From positions 2,730,916 through 2,794,915 of the forward strand of contig NC_086361.1 in assembly GCF_036324505.1 (NCBI RefSeq): a stretch of 64,000 bases of DNA, given 5' to 3'. The notes below the pieces were generated by a model. The model was not told where the DNA came from and did not search any database. It was given only the letters and a program-made list of their open reading frames with translations. Numbering within the stretch: the stretch's first letter is position 1; each line of letters starts with the position of its first letter. The translations under genes and the position numbers were made by a program. This document shows positions 1-13,368 of this stretch, one piece after another. The stretch comes from Eleginops maclovinus (taxonomy: Eukaryota > Chordata > Actinopteri > Perciformes > Eleginopidae).

Positions 1-999
1 CTTGTCTGCTTTACACTGCTACACAGATTAAACTTAACAGATATTGTTGTGCTATGTAGGAAAGTATGTATTACTTTCCCACTTTTTGGTAAAATATACT
101 TGATTAGGCAAAACACATCTAAATGGAAATGTGTTTTAAGTAAAACACATCTAATATTAAAATTGTCGTATAGGATGTCGTAAAACGTGAAAAAAAGTAA
201 TAGTATGTCGTTAACAATAGTTATAGTATATTATGTATAATTATATAGTGAATAATATATATATATATAGATATAATCTATTTATAATTGGAAATGTATA
301 TTTATTATTGGACATATATATTGTATGTAGATACATTTAGATGTTCATTTTGTTAAAAAGAACCAGTTAATAATTTAGTTTTGGGAGAAGGGATGGGATT
401 AAATAAGTGTAAACTTCTTCCGACTACTTTTTGGATGTGCAATTAGGTAGATCATTTGTTTATATATAATTGGTAAGTCAGTAATATATTTTTCTCATAC
501 TGCTTAAGTTTGTACAGTAACACAATTCTCTTGTTTTATTTCATTATTATTATTATTATTATTTTTTGTATTATTGTTTTACACATTCGAAATAGATCAA
601 ATCAAATATGTCTATAGCAGATAGTGGCCTGGGAAGATGCAGTGAAGGAGGCCTATGATCTCAGCTTTTAACGTTAAAAGCTGAGATACACTGAGCATGC
701 AGCCGATGCCTGACTCTGTGGCTGGGAAGCAAAGGGCCAGCCAGTCGAGGTAGGCTGCAGAGGCTATCATGAGGCTTTTCCTCCCGAAATTAAGTCTGGT
801 AGAAGAGAAATGACTCCACCTGGGCCCTCAAGTGAGAAGATCGCATCTAGGGTGTGAGCTGGGGACGCTGGGATTCACTGCTGAACCTATTGGAGGTGTG
901 GTGGCCCTATCAGCGAAAAAGAGGTCAGAGCGTGCCCACTCAATAACCCAAAGGATACCATCACTCACTTAACCATCCTGAAGAATCCAGGCCTACATG
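1..999. other. AT-rich non-coding stretch
   Basis: I see no gene here. The first 640 bases are very AT-rich, with a short (AT)n run near 256-270 and an (ATT)n run near 541-562. From about 600 the composition becomes more balanced. A 30-bp perfect palindrome at 658-687 is listed separately. No long open frame or splice-bounded exon was recognised. Confidence 0.6.
658..687. repeat. 30-bp perfect palindrome
   Basis: The left arm ATCTCAGCTTTTAAC is followed with no spacer by its exact reverse complement GTTAAAAGCTGAGAT. The next pair outward (g/a) does not match, so the palindrome is exactly 30 bp. It could extrude as a cruciform or be the centre of a fold-back element; no flanking target duplication was found. 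Confidence 0.85.
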
Positions 1000-1335
1000 C
1001 AATCTATAGAAGCTAACGGCTATAAATGAACTACACCGCTAAGCTAAAGGTGGCTAATGTTCGGTGTGAGGAAGTTGAGTAGTTTATTTAGACACTTGTA
1101 AGCAACCTCAGCTTTGATAGAAGTTTCAGAGGTTCACCAGTGCGGTATGTACTGATGTATTTTAATTTCTAGAACATTTCCTCTGCTTGTTTTAGCCACA
1201 GATCTTATTTCAGGCATGTTACCTTTAAACACATTCACGAAAACAGTTGATTCCAAGACAAGAGAACCAGAAGTTGTAAAATGCTGACTCGTATATAGGT
1301 TTTGGGACTCATTCCTGCACCATAAAGTCACATCA
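1000..1335 (+). repeat. Interspersed repeat, family A, copy 1
   Basis: This segment shares recognisable phrases with 20640-21175, 25225-25560 and 26100-26330. Examples are GCTAAGCTAAAGG followed by GGCTAATGTT, a block around CTTATTTCAGG, a block around AATGCTGACTC, and the end block CTCATTCCTGCACC. It has no coding capacity. The element class is unknown; copy boundaries are estimated from where similarity fades. Confidence 0.55.
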
Positions 1336-2163
1336 GGACTGATAAGCATTGACACACACACTCCTTTGGGGTTCAGTTTTTCTAACTCCATTATTTGATT
1401 CTTGGCTATGGGCTTTATCATATTCGCTGGCTATTGTTTCGAGACAAAGACAATTGAAATACGACTTTAGAGTTTCCCTGTGGTTTCTGGGGCTGGATAA
1501 TTCCCCCCCCCCCTGCCCCGCCACTGACAGTTCTGACAAAGCATCCTGCATGTGGGGCTGCTGCAGAGGAGGCAGGTGCCAGCCGCTCCGATCAGTGTGT
1601 TCATGTTTATCAGTAAGTGATTAATTGGAATGGAATCCTTCCCCCCGGCTGCATCCCATTCTGTCCTCCAGCTCATGTAAAACAGCATCTCCTTCCTCCT
1701 GCTCATTTGTCCTCTCTCTGTCTCTCCTCTGGTGTGTAACAGTGGATGGCAGCCGCCTCAGTGTAACTTCCCTGCTACCAGTCATCATTAACTCACCTCC
1801 ACCCAAACACAACTCCACTTCTCCTCTTCTGTGCTCTCATTTATTTTCCATTCGGCTCAGTGTTATTACTCTGTCTCTATCATTTCCTATCTCCACTACT
1901 CTCCGTCTCTCTGCACCCCTCCTCTCACTGACTCTTATTTGCATAACATTGTTGCAGAAGGTGTCTTTCATCTTTTCACTATCAGATTGGAAGCAGGGGA
2001 AATGACATTACCTTTCTTGTCGTATTACAAGGTGCTCCATCTCGAAATGGAGAGGCCCGAAATCCGAGTCAGGGGATTAGGAAACAGTTCAAGAAAAGAA
2101 TTGTAGGCAAGTCAAGGGTTAAGATAGTAAAATATATGCACTAATCAGGGTTGCGAGGGTTAC
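1336..2163. other. Non-coding; C-run and pyrimidine-rich tract
   Basis: No gene recognised. There is a run of about 11 C near 1503-1513 and a pyrimidine-rich stretch from roughly 1640 to 1960. The pyrimidine bias explains the short open frames here, which show no domain or splice context. Confidence 0.5.
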
Positions 2164-2829
2164 TTAAAGGTCCCCAATTATGCTATATTTGAACAATATA
2201 TTGTAGGCAATATCTATACAAAACATATCTGAAGTGTTTTGCCCAAAATACCAAACAGATCCCCCATTGTAGCATGCCTCATCCCCCTCTATTTCAGCCG
2301 TGTTCCTGAAGTGCTGATTCTGTGACTGTAGCTTTAAATGAACTAGCTGCTGCTTGCCACGCCCCTTTAGAGCTGCTGCTGGCCACGCCCCTTTGGAGCG
2401 TCATGATCTCTCCTCTGAAGTAAGAAGTTTCTAAGGGAGAAACTCAGCTAAACGCTGCCGTGATTAAACGCCATATTGTGTTCAAAACCACATCCAGCAT
2501 TATTTCTGAAACACTTCTCAGAGTTTACCACTAGAACAGAGACATTATATGTATTATATATACAACAACTCTAAGTCCCTCCTGCAGACATACTGCACAG
2601 ACACGGGTGCAGGGATTCAGCTAGCGACTGTATATTGCGAACGATAGGTTGGGACGTGTCACGTGCGATCAGCTCGTTTGTACCCCCTTTTTTTTTTAGA
2701 GATGTGGGTAAGGAGGGAAAGAGAGAGGGTTGTATTTTCTGACATTTTGTGAGTCTCCTTACACACCGGGGACACATTGATGTATACAAGACAGCAAAAA
2801 GTACATTTGGTATAATAGGGGACCTTTAA
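2164..2829 (+). mobile_element. TTAA-flanked MITE, copy 1
   Basis: The element has terminal inverted repeats AGGTCCCCAATTAT and, at the other end, ATAATAGGGGACCT, each bordered by TTAA (2164-2167 and 2826-2829). A second copy at 10588-13715 shares most of the interior, including GTGCTGATTCTGTGACTGT and CCACGCCCCTTT blocks. No coding capacity. TTAA flanks are typical of piggyBac-mobilised elements; Kolobok elements also target TTAA. The class is therefore an inference, while the repeat ends are seen directly. Confidence 0.75.
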
Positions 2830-3440
2830 ATGTAATCCCATACAGTTATAAGTTACATATCAAAAAATGTAATCAACAATCTTAGTATCAAAATATATAA
2901 GTAATTTAAGCAGATTATTCTCCATCACTTTGGTCTGCATCAAATGCAATGCAAATAAAAATAAGGGGAAATAAATAATAAGATATGTTTTATTAAACCC
3001 TCCTGTTGTGTTCAGGTCAAGTCTGACCAATGATCTGCTTTCATCAATTATAAATATTGTGTTTTACATTTGATTGCCTCAAGGCCTTATGATATCCTCC
3101 ACAGTAAGCGTCTAAACATGCTCTATAGAATTGCTGGCTCATTGAATTTTGAACATTGTAATACTTATGGTGTTCCCAGTCAACATTCACCCCCATAGGA
3201 GATGAATGGGTAACCCTAGAACATGTCATCCATCAGAGAGACACCCACAAATCTACAACCATGTTCATTTTGGAATACATTTTCAGTCTATTCTTTGTAT
3301 GTTCACTGCCATTACTCCTGTAAACCAGTAGTCTGATACATTGTTTACAGCTTGAAGGGTATTTAAATCAAATGTGGTGATGATGAATGTTTTTTGTGTT
3401 AATGTAAGAGCAGTTAAAACAGACCGGTCAAATGTATATA
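2830..3440. other. No recognised feature
   Basis: AT-rich non-coding sequence between two MITEs. I see no coding exon, RNA gene or tandem repeat in it. Confidence 0.5.
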
Positions 3441-3651
3441 CAGCCGTGGAAAAGATTAAGAGACCACTTCAGCCTGTTTTTTATTTAGGTATGTGTTTGA
3501 GTTAAATGTTTAAAAAAAATGTTCATTGTGTTCTTTGAACTACTGACAATTGTTCTCTGTGTTGGAATTCAACAGACACTGAAATGGCTGCCATTACATT
3601 TAGAGATTGAGATTTAAGAAAAATGTGGAGTGGTCTCTTCTACAGATTGTA
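3441..3651 (+). mobile_element. Tc1/mariner-type MITE
   Basis: The left end, CAGCCGTGGAAAAGATTAAG, follows a TA dinucleotide and continues AGACCACTT. The right end has a degenerate inverted counterpart (GTGGTCTCTT followed by CTACAG). This terminal motif with TA flanks is a common fish Tc1/mariner MITE end. The right boundary is approximate because the right repeat has lost its middle part. Confidence 0.55.
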
Positions 3652-5353
3652 TTGTAACACTGTAATCCTGCTAGTAATACACATTTTTTTAAATGTAAAA
3701 ATAATCTGAATCCTTATTTTATTTATGTAATTGTTTTGCCTCTTTTTTGTTTCCTGATTACGTGATCTGGTTACATGCGACCCGTGACCTCATGCATGGT
3801 TTTAATGCACATTTGTATGAGCGTGTAATCACAGATTTAAGGCTGGGTTTTGTTCCCTCGCTGCGTGTGTGTGTCAGTCTGCTGTGGGTGGACAGGGAGA
3901 GCTGTGTGAACACATTATGCTCCGGCTAATGTGCACGCTCTTATTGGATTTACGTTGAGGCGGTTTCCCCTCCGTTGCCTCATGTCTGGTCACGTCCTGG
4001 AGACGCTTCTTCTCTCCGTAATGAGAATTGGCATTTTAGATGTTTTTTTCCCCTCAGAATCCAGAGCTTTATGTTCAGTGAGGAATGATGGGAGCCGTTT
4101 CACAGGGATCCAGATAAAAGCCCTGCTGATAAGGGAGGCGAGGTGTTGCCTGGCTCTGAATATTTAAAGCTTCTCTGCAGGACTCGGTATGCACGGCAGG
4201 CTGCCATCAGGCTGCTTATTGAGAGGCGGGGCAACACAGAACTCCATTCACAAGCCCATTAGTTTCTGCTTGTTATAGTAAGGCATTTGTAATTGAAATA
4301 ATGCTTTCAGGGGTTCAAAGATGAATTATATTCTGAAATTAAATAAAATTGTGTCTCAAATTAAAACTGTGGCCAGCAAATGCAAACAAATTGGGGTAAT
4401 TAATTCAGCATCATTGAGGGAACTAAAAGAATAACGCACATTTGTACAGCATTAAGTCCATCAGTGTAACAGTCTGGTAGCCTGTGAACAGCTAATGCAG
4501 ATGTTTCATATTTAAAACGAGAAAACCGAGACATTGTTCTACGGTGGCTGAAAGGAGCAAATGCATCACAAAACATTTCCATTCCAGGAGAAACATGCAG
4601 CCTTTGCAAAAAAATATGCAAATAAAAAAGCACAAATGTGCCAAAACATATGCAGATGAATATTCAGCAACTTGAGGAAACATGCACAGCGTTTACTAAA
4701 ACACAAAGCCCAGAACACAACAGAAACCAGGGGACACGGAAAAAGGGACGCACACAGCTGGGACCGGAGTGCTCAGGATTATAAAGCTGATTCTCTTCTG
4801 CCACTTTATACTTGTTTATTGTTACTGCGTTGCGAAGAGCTAGTTTAGATTGAAATATAATGTCCATCCAACCCTTAAAAATAAACATTTCTATTGAAAC
4901 TATTAGCTCATAAATATAAACACCAACACTTAACTATGGTTTAATTGTTTGCACAAACCATGCAAGTGAAGAAATTAAATATATATGTTTTAAATTGTTG
5001 TTTTTTTTCTAACAAAATATTCTCTGTTTCTCCTGCGATCTCCGGGCCCGGAGAAATGAGCAAAGCTAGTTTACAGTCTGCTGACCTGTGGGACCGAGTG
5101 CTGCACAGTGTAGTAAACCAACTGCTGTTCTCTCATCTGTTTGGTTATCCTCTTTTGGTTTCAGGAAGGATAAATCCACAGATCAATATTTTCTTTATGA
5201 GCCAGGCGTTTCTTGTGAGTTTTGGGGAAGTATCGCTTCTTGACGTATTCAGCTCCGTGCGCTATTGAAAAAAACCACAAAACCTCTTTGGGAGTCGCCC
5301 TCCATGGCTACACCCATAGGTAAAGACATGTATCTGTTGATCGATTAACATCT
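3652..5353. other. No recognised feature
   Basis: Unique-looking non-coding sequence. Several open frames of 60-107 codons occur, but none has a recognisable domain or convincing splice context. The segment lies at least 12 kb upstream of the gabbr1 signal-peptide exon and could hold regulatory sequence or 5'UTR exons, which cannot be told from sequence alone. Confidence 0.45.
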
Positions 5354-5814
5354 GACACAGCCAGTGTTGTAGTACTTCAGTCCGGGACTCGGATTCGAGC
5401 ACTACAACACTGGCTCGAAAGGACTCGACTTTGTCATTAAATCCCTGAGGTCTACAAACACGCTGGTGCGTTTTCGCAACATTTTTGATGTGTTTCTATT
5501 AATATTTATGCCATAATACGGAGTAGAAATGTTGCCGTAATCGGTAGACTCTCTTTTTTCCGATGTGTTCTCCCACGAGATCCTACGTGATTCACCGACA
5601 GAGCTAGGGGGCCAATAATAGAGCTTGATGCATACATCTTTGTGAATGATGTGTGTGTCAAGCTCTCTTATTCGCCCTTTCAATGCATATGAAAGCTCAT
5701 AGCGCCCGCCATTAGGACACGTCTATGAGCTGCGGGACCACAGTTATGTTTTTTTTAAGTTTAACAACACAGGGTTTCCCACACATAGACTTTACTTGGG
5801 CGGGCCGCCCAGGT

Positions 5815-8711
5815 CCTTTTCGAAAACCAGCACCTTATCGTTGTGGAGAGGTTTGTGTGCCCCGATGAACCTGGGGGCTGTGTTGTCTGGAACCTTGTGT
5901 TCCTGGTAGGGTCTCCCATGGCAAATTGGTCTCAGGTAAGGGGCCAGACTAAGATTGGTTCAAAAAGACTCCATGAATAACACAATTGGAAGCGAGGATA
6001 CCCGGCCCGGAGAAAGCCCGGGGTCCCCTTCTGGAGCCAGGCCCAGAAGGAGGACTCGTCAGCGAGTGTCTGGTGGCCGGGCTTGCCACGGAGCCCGGCC
6101 GGGCACAGCCCGAAAAAGCAACGTGGGCAACACCTCCGCTTCTCCGTCCCGCGGGCCCACCACCTACGGGAAACAACGATGGGGTCGGGTGCGCTGCCAG
6201 AAGGGTGGCAGTGAAAGCAGAGGGTCTCGACGGACCAGACTCAGGCGACAGAAGCTGGCTTTGGGGACATGGATGTCACCTCTCTGGGGGGGAAGGAGCC
6301 GGAGCTTGTGCGGGAGGTGGAGCGTTACCAGTTGGATCTGGTGGGGCTCACCTCTACGCACAGCGTCGGCTCTGGAACCTTACTTCTGGATAAGTGTTGG
6401 ACTCTATTGTTCTCCGGAGTTGCCCAAGGTGTGAGGCGCCGAGCGGGTGTGGGGATACTCACAAGCCCCCGGTTGAGTGCCGCTTTGTTGGAGTTTACCC
6501 CAGTGGACGAGAGGGTCGCCTCCCTACGCCTGCGGGTCATGGGGGGGAAAACTCTGACTATTGTGTGTGCTTATGCACCAAACAGCAGTTCAGAGTATTC
6601 AGCCTTCTTGGAGACCCTGAAAGAAGTCCTGTATGGGGCTCCTGAAGGGGACTCCTTAGTCTTGCTGGGAGACTTCAACGCACACGTGGGCAATGATGGA
6701 GACACTTGGAGGGGCGTGATTGGGAGGAACGGCCCCCCTGATCTGAACCGGAGTGGTGGTTTGCTACTGTACTTCTGTGCTAGTCATGGATTGGCCATAA
6801 CAAACACCATGTTCAAACATAAGGATGCTCATAAGTGTACTTGGTACCAGAGCACCCTAGGCAGAAAATCCATGATCGATTTTGTTATCGTATCATCAGA
6901 CCTGAGGCCGAATGTTTTGGACACTCGGGTGAAGAGAGGGGCGGAGTTGTCAACTGATCACCATCTGGTGGTGAGTTGGGTCGAGTGGCGGGGGAAGCCT
7001 CTGGACAGACCTGGTAAGCCCAAACGTGTAGTGCGGGTGAACTGGGAACGTCTGGAGGAGTCCCATGTCCAGGAGGCCTTCAACTCACACCTCCGGCGGA
7101 GCTTTTCAGGCATCCCTGTGGAGGCTGGGGACATTGAAACAGAGTGGGCGGTGTTCAAAGCCTCTATTGCCGAAGCAGCGGCAGGGAGCTGTGGTCTCAA
7201 GGTCTTAGGTGCCTCAAGGGGCGGTAACCCTCGAACTTCGTGGTGGACACCGGTGGTCAGGGAAGCCGTCCGACTGAAGAAGGAGGCCTTCCGGGATATG
7301 TTATCCCTGGGTACTCCTGACGCAGTTGCAAGGTATTGACAGGCCCGAAGGGCAGCAGCCTCAGCCGTGGCCGAGGCAAAGCAGCGGGTGTGGGAGAAGT
7401 TCGGAGAAGCCATGGAGAAGGACTTACGGTCGGCACCAAAGTTGTTCTGGAAAACCGCCTGACACCTCAGGAGGGGGAAGCAGGGTACCATCCAAGCTGT
7501 GTACAGTAAGGATGGGGCGCTGTTGACCTCAACTGATAGGGTGTTAGGGCGGTGGAAGGAACACTTTGAGGAACTCCTGAATCCGACAACTCCGCCCTCT
7601 ATGTTAGAGGCGGAGCTGGAGTATGAAGGGGGATCAATTCCAATCTCACGGGGGGAAGTCACTGAGGTAGTTAAACAGCTCCACAGTGGCAAAGCCCCGG
7701 GGGTGGATGAGATCCGCCCAGAAATGCTGAAGGCTCTGGGTGTTGAGGGACTGTCATGGTTGACACGTCTCATCAACATTGCGTGGAAGTCGGAAACAGT
7801 ACCGAAGGAGTGGCAGACCGGGCTGGTGGTTCCTCTCTTTAAAAAGGGGGATCAGAGGGTGTGTGCCAATTACAGAGGCATCACATTACTCAGCCTCCCC
7901 GGGAAAGTTTACTCTAAGGTGCTGGAAAGGAGGGTCCGGCCGATTGTCAAACCTTGGATTGAAGAAGAACAATGCGGTTTTCGTCCTGGTCGTGGAACGA
8001 CGGACCAGCTTTTCACTCTCGCAAGAATCCTGGAGGGGGCCTGGGAGTACGCTCATCCGGTCTGCATGTGCTTTGTGGATTTGGAGAAGGCGTATGACCG
8101 GGTTCCCAGGGAGATACTGTGGGAGGTGCTATGGGAGTATGGGCTGAGCGGGTCTCTACTCAGGGCCATCCAATCTCTGTACTCCCAAAGCGAGAGCTGT
8201 GTCCGGGTCCTCGGCAGCACGTCGGACCGATTTCCGGTGAGGGTTGGCCTCCGCCAGGGCTGCGCTTTGTCACCAATCCTGTTTGTGATATTCATGGACA
8301 GGATTTCGAGGCGTAGTCGTGGGGGAGGGGGTTTGCAGTTCGGTGGGCTAAGGATTGCACCACTGCTTTTTGCAGATGATGTGGTCCTAATGGCTTCATC
8401 GGTCTGTGACCTTCAGCACTCACTGGATCGGTTCGGCCGAGTGTGAAGCGGCTGGGATGAGGATCAGCACCTCCAAATCTGAGGCCATGGTTCTCAGCAG
8501 GAAACCGATGGACTGCCCACTCCAGGTAGGGAATGAAGCCTTTCCCCAAGTGAAGGAGTTCAAGTATCTCGGGGTCTTGTTCTCGAGTGAGGGAACAATG
8601 GAGCGTGAGATGGGCCGGAGAATCGGAGCAGCGGGAGCGGTACTGCAGTCGCTTTACCGCACCGTTGTGACGAAAAGAGAGCTGAGCCAGAAGGCAAAGC
8701 TCTCTGTCTAT
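5815..8711 (+). mobile_element. RTE-like LINE, 5' complete, 3' truncated
   Basis: Flanked by a 13-bp direct repeat GGGCCGCCCAGGT (5802-5814 and 8712-8724), the expected target-site duplication of a retroposon. It holds a 5' leader, an apurinic-type endonuclease and a reverse transcriptase. It stops inside the RT C-terminal region, with no 3'UTR or 3' tail. Losing the 3' end while keeping the 5' end is opposite to normal LINE truncation. The clade call (RTE/RTE-X, such as fish Expander-type elements) is from remembered protein motifs, not a search. Confidence 0.8.
6269..8711 (+). pseudogene. LINE endonuclease-reverse transcriptase (broken)
   Basis: Residues of the endonuclease are clear: [41 protein letters not shown] and the catalytic STDHHLV block. 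The reverse transcriptase follows in the same frame (YRGITLLS, GFRPGRGTTDQL, FVDLEKAYDRVPR, LRQGCALSPILF, and the catalytic FADDVVLM near 8369). Breaks seen: an in-frame TGA at 7337-7339, a second TGA near 7468, and a frameshift near 8435. The frame then continues through FKYLGVLFSSEG to 8711, where the LINE ends. It copied LINE RNA at nicked target DNA in the intact family; this copy cannot make the full protein. Confidence 0.9.
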
Positions 8712-9344
8712 GGGCCGCCCAGGTATATTAACTGCCGCCCAAGTGTGTTTCGCGACTGTTAGAGATAATAATCAATATTAGGTGTAAGACGACCCATTTA
8801 TTTATTTTTTGTCCGTCCGCGAGCACGACACCATCCGCGATCGATTAACTAGTGGACAATGATCTGCTCGCTCTACGCCTCCTGTACCTGTTCGCTCTGC
8901 TATCGTGTGTCCCCCCCCGGACTTGATCAATAGGGACTCGACTCGGACTTGACTTGGATGAGTAGTGGACTGGACTCGGACTCGACTTCGAACAATTTTT
9001 AATGACTTGGACTTGACTCAGACTTGAACACTGGAGACTTGAACCTGGACTTGGACTCGAGGCATAGTGACTTGACTACAACACTGGACACAGCTAATGG
9101 TGAAAGCCCTCTCTTGTTTTCTAAACACCTTTGGATAAAAGACAAGTTTTAAAACTGTCATTGAAATGCGGGACATTGGCTAAATGTGTGGGACAAATGA
9201 TAAAGATACTGTGCAGACACCTGGTCACCCTACCGTTTGCTCTATGCATTTATCTGACAGCATGGTGTTTTATTCAGCCTGTAAATGAAACTTTCCAGCA
9301 TCATAAAAAGTTAAACCCATTATTGCGTCAATAAAACATATGAA

Positions 9345-10587
<1,243 letters not shown>

Positions 10588-10886
10588 TTAAAGGTCTCCT
10601 ATTATTATGCTATATTTGAACAATATATTGTAGGGCAAAATCTATACAAAACTTCTCTGTGAAGTGTTTGGCTCAAAATACCAAACAGATCACCCATTGT
10701 AGCATGCCTCATCCCCCTCTATTTCAGCCCTGTTCCTGAAGTGCTGATTCTGTGACTGTCGCTTTAAATTTGAGCGGAGCTGAAGCTGGCCACGCCCCTT
10801 TAGTGCATCATGATCTCTCTGTCTGAAGTAAGACGTTTCTAAAGGAGAAACTCAGCTAAACGCTGCCATGATTAAACACCTTAATA

Positions 10887-13368
10887 CAGTGGTACTCAAC
10901 CTTGTCCTAATCAGGAGCCACATTGACGAAAAAATATTTTTGCAAGAGCCACAATCCAAAAACGCTCCTTTCCTCCCTGAAACCATTATGCATTTGAGAA
11001 TATGGATAATACTAATATGTTACTAAGGAATGAAAAGCATAATGTACAGTGCAATAACTGATTTATTATTTTCACTGCAACCACAAAACACACATTGCTG
11101 ATCATCACTGCCCATAACAACAGATAACAGACAGCATGTTTACTGATCATCACAGTCCACATAACAGCAGATTATAGACAGCAGGGGTTGTCAGAAGAGT
11201 AATGTTGTACTTACTTCACACTCAATGTGATTTCTGACACTCCTTCTGCCGCACAAGTGATTTGAAGTCAGGCTCTGTGCTGGAAACGGCGATCCGAAGG
11301 GCCTCTGTTGTGTGCTGCAGACTCAATCTGTTTCGGTTGCGACATTTTATTTTTGAGAGCGCAGAGAATGCTGCTTCACACCGGTATGTGGACGGAAACA
11401 TTGAGATGATGCGTCTTGCCAGTCTGGAGATATTTGGTAGATGCCCCACCAGTTTCCAAAAGTCCACGACATCTGTAATCCGAAACTGAAGCTGAAGTTC
11501 ATCTGAGCTCTTTAACTCCACAAACTCCATTTGAAGCTGCACAAGTCCGAGCTGGTCGCTTATTTGCTTCATTTCATTGACCTCAATCAGGAATGGGTTT
11601 TTCACAAGTAAAAAAATATTGCTATGGTCCTTGAAGTCGTGGAATCTTGATGTGTAGTTTTGCTTGAGCTCAGTTAGCACGTCACAGAATTGTGATTGAC
11701 AGGGCAGGAGAGCGTCTGCATGCATCGCCATCACTTTCTGCACGGTGGGGAAGAAACGGTAATCAGAACCACGGACACTTCGTTCAAGTACATCCAGTTT
11801 GTCAGAGAATACTCTGACAGCCGTGTAGAGCTCATACACGGTCTTGTTTCTTCCCTGCATCTTGAGATTAAGTTCGTTCAAGTGCTGCGTAATGTCACAC
11901 AGGAACGCAACAGACAGCACCCACTCTTCATCATCCAAAAAGGAAAATCGGGAAGTCTCCCCTTAGCCGACAATGAAGGATTTCAGGGGTTCAAGCAGGT
12001 CCATGAAATGTGCAAGCATACGTCCTTTAGACAGCCATCTGATCTTGGTGTGTAACACCAAATCTCCATAGTGAGTGTTAAACTCCTCACACAGCAGTTT
12101 AAAATTTAGGTGGTTTCTTGCACGGGCCCTGATATAATTAACCACTTCGATTACATTTGCCATCACTTCATTCAGACATTTGAACTTAGCAAACAAGGCT
12201 TGTTGATGCACAATACAATGGTATGAGAAAATACCCTCAGCAGCAACCCCGCCGTTTTTCAGCGTTTCTTTCAGCAAAGCCACGGCTCCGTTCCTCTTAC
12301 CAAGCATCGCCGGTGCGCCATCTGTTGTGAATGCTGTGATTTTTTCTGGTCCAATGTTAAACTTTTCTAATGTTTCCAGCACAGCGTTTTTTATTTCAAT
12401 GCCCGTTGTTCCATTTTCCAGTGAAACCATGTCAAGCAGTTCTTCTGTAATGTCAAACTTACTGTTGATGGCTCGGATGAAGATGAGTAATTGTGGCGTG
12501 TCATTGATATCCAAGCTTTCGTCCATTGCAAGGCTGACAAAATCAGCGGATGACAGTTTGTCCTTAAGAGTATGTGCAATGTTCTCTGAAATGTTTGATG
12601 CCCTCCTAGCTACAGTAGAATCTGACAGTTGAATTTTTTTTGCCTCTCGTTCCAGGTCTTTTTTCTCAGGAAACAACGTTGAACAAGCCAGCAGTATGCA
12701 ATCCTTCACCATTTCTCCATCAGTATATGGCTTCATCTGTTTCATCAGTTCATGTGTGATTTTGTAGGATGCCTCTGTCGCTCTTTCACATGTATTAGTG
12801 TGGAATAAGTTTTTTTGAGCAGTTCGGTTCTGTTTGAGTCTCGCCAGCTTTTCCGCCCTCAGCTCTCCACCTTTCAGAAAGTCGGTACTGAACTTCGGGT
12901 GTTTTGTGTCGTGATGGCGCTGCAAATGGGACCTTTTAAATTGTGAAATGACGTTGTCACAAAGCAGGCAGATGCATTTTCCCGAACCGGTGGAGACGAA
13001 GAAAAACTCGAGTTCCCAGTCCTCTTTAAATGTTCGATATTCCTCTTCATATTTTCTTTTCCTATATTCCTTTGCCATTTTTGCGTAGTGCTGTAAGCTA
13101 GTTTTCCCAGTGTGACGGAGCATTTATCTCGCGCACCTGCAATCAGAGCGGGAAACCTGAAATCATTTGTGATTGGTTGTTCAGAGGGAGGGGGGAGGGG
13201 CGGCTTAATACACGTGACATGTGAGTGATAATGAAATGTTGATGAATTCTGCTGACAATGTTTTTGTTTTTCGTTTTTTAAAGATTTTTTGAGATTTTTA
13301 TTTTTTTTAAGTGGGACTTAAAAGAGCCGCAACTAGTCTTAAAGGAGCCGCGGGTTGAGTATCGCTGC
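10887..13368 (-). mobile_element. hAT (Charlie-like) DNA transposon, 2.48 kb
   Basis: Ends are CAGTGGTACTCAACC and GGTTGAGTATCGCTG, inverted repeats differing at two positions. They are bordered by a perfect 8-bp duplication CCTTAATA (10879-10886 and 13369-13376). The single gene lies on the minus strand. The element interrupts the MITE, so it is the younger of the two. Confidence 0.92.
11222..13123 (-). pseudogene. hAT transposase with one in-frame stop
   Basis: A 634-codon reading frame from ATG at 13123 to a stop at 11222 is broken only by one TAA at about 11963-11965, 386 residues in; the downstream frame is unshifted. The N-terminus has a BED/C2H2-type zinc finger (CICLLCDN then HLQRHHDTKH, residues about 50-75). 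The catalytic core shows MDESLDINDT, FTTDGAPAMLGK, YHCIVHQQALFAK and KIRWLSKGRML. The C-terminus has the hAT dimerisation region (YRCEAAFSALSKIKCRNRN). It belongs with Charlie-type transposases related to GTF2IRD2/ZBED-like domesticated genes. The stop probably inactivates it unless the two parts function separately. Confidence 0.9.

Larger units (their letters stand above)
5770..8930 (+). mobile_element. Inner hAT-type fragment split by a LINE
   Basis: From 5770 the sequence CAGGGTTTCCCACACATAGA begins a second element. It is interrupted at 5814 by the LINE and resumes at 8712 with GGGCCGCCCAGGTATATTAA. A matching right terminal repeat (expected to read as the reverse of the start) was not found before the outer element resumes near 8935, so the right end seems lost. 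Assignment to the hAT superfamily rests on the CAGGG start and is tentative. Confidence 0.5.
5354..9094 (+). mobile_element. Non-autonomous hAT-like element with nested insertions
   Basis: The outer element runs 5362-9086. It begins CAGTGTTGTAGTACT and ends with the near-inverse GACTACAACACTG. It is flanked by a perfect 8-bp direct repeat GACACAGC (5354-5361 and 9087-9094), the hallmark of a hAT insertion. The sequence next to the right end is a degenerate string of GACTCG/GACTTGGACT units, also seen at the right end of the element at 37436-39309. A second copy of the terminal motif in inverted orientation lies at 5401-5412. The bulk of the length comes from later insertions. Confidence 0.8.

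Noticed and set aside
1349..2106. Several overlapping open frames of 65-126 codons on both strands
   Set aside because: Pyrimidine-rich low-complexity composition explains the open frames; no recognisable domain.
6958..7779. 273-codon minus-strand frame
   Set aside because: Antisense shadow of the RTE-like LINE coding strand.
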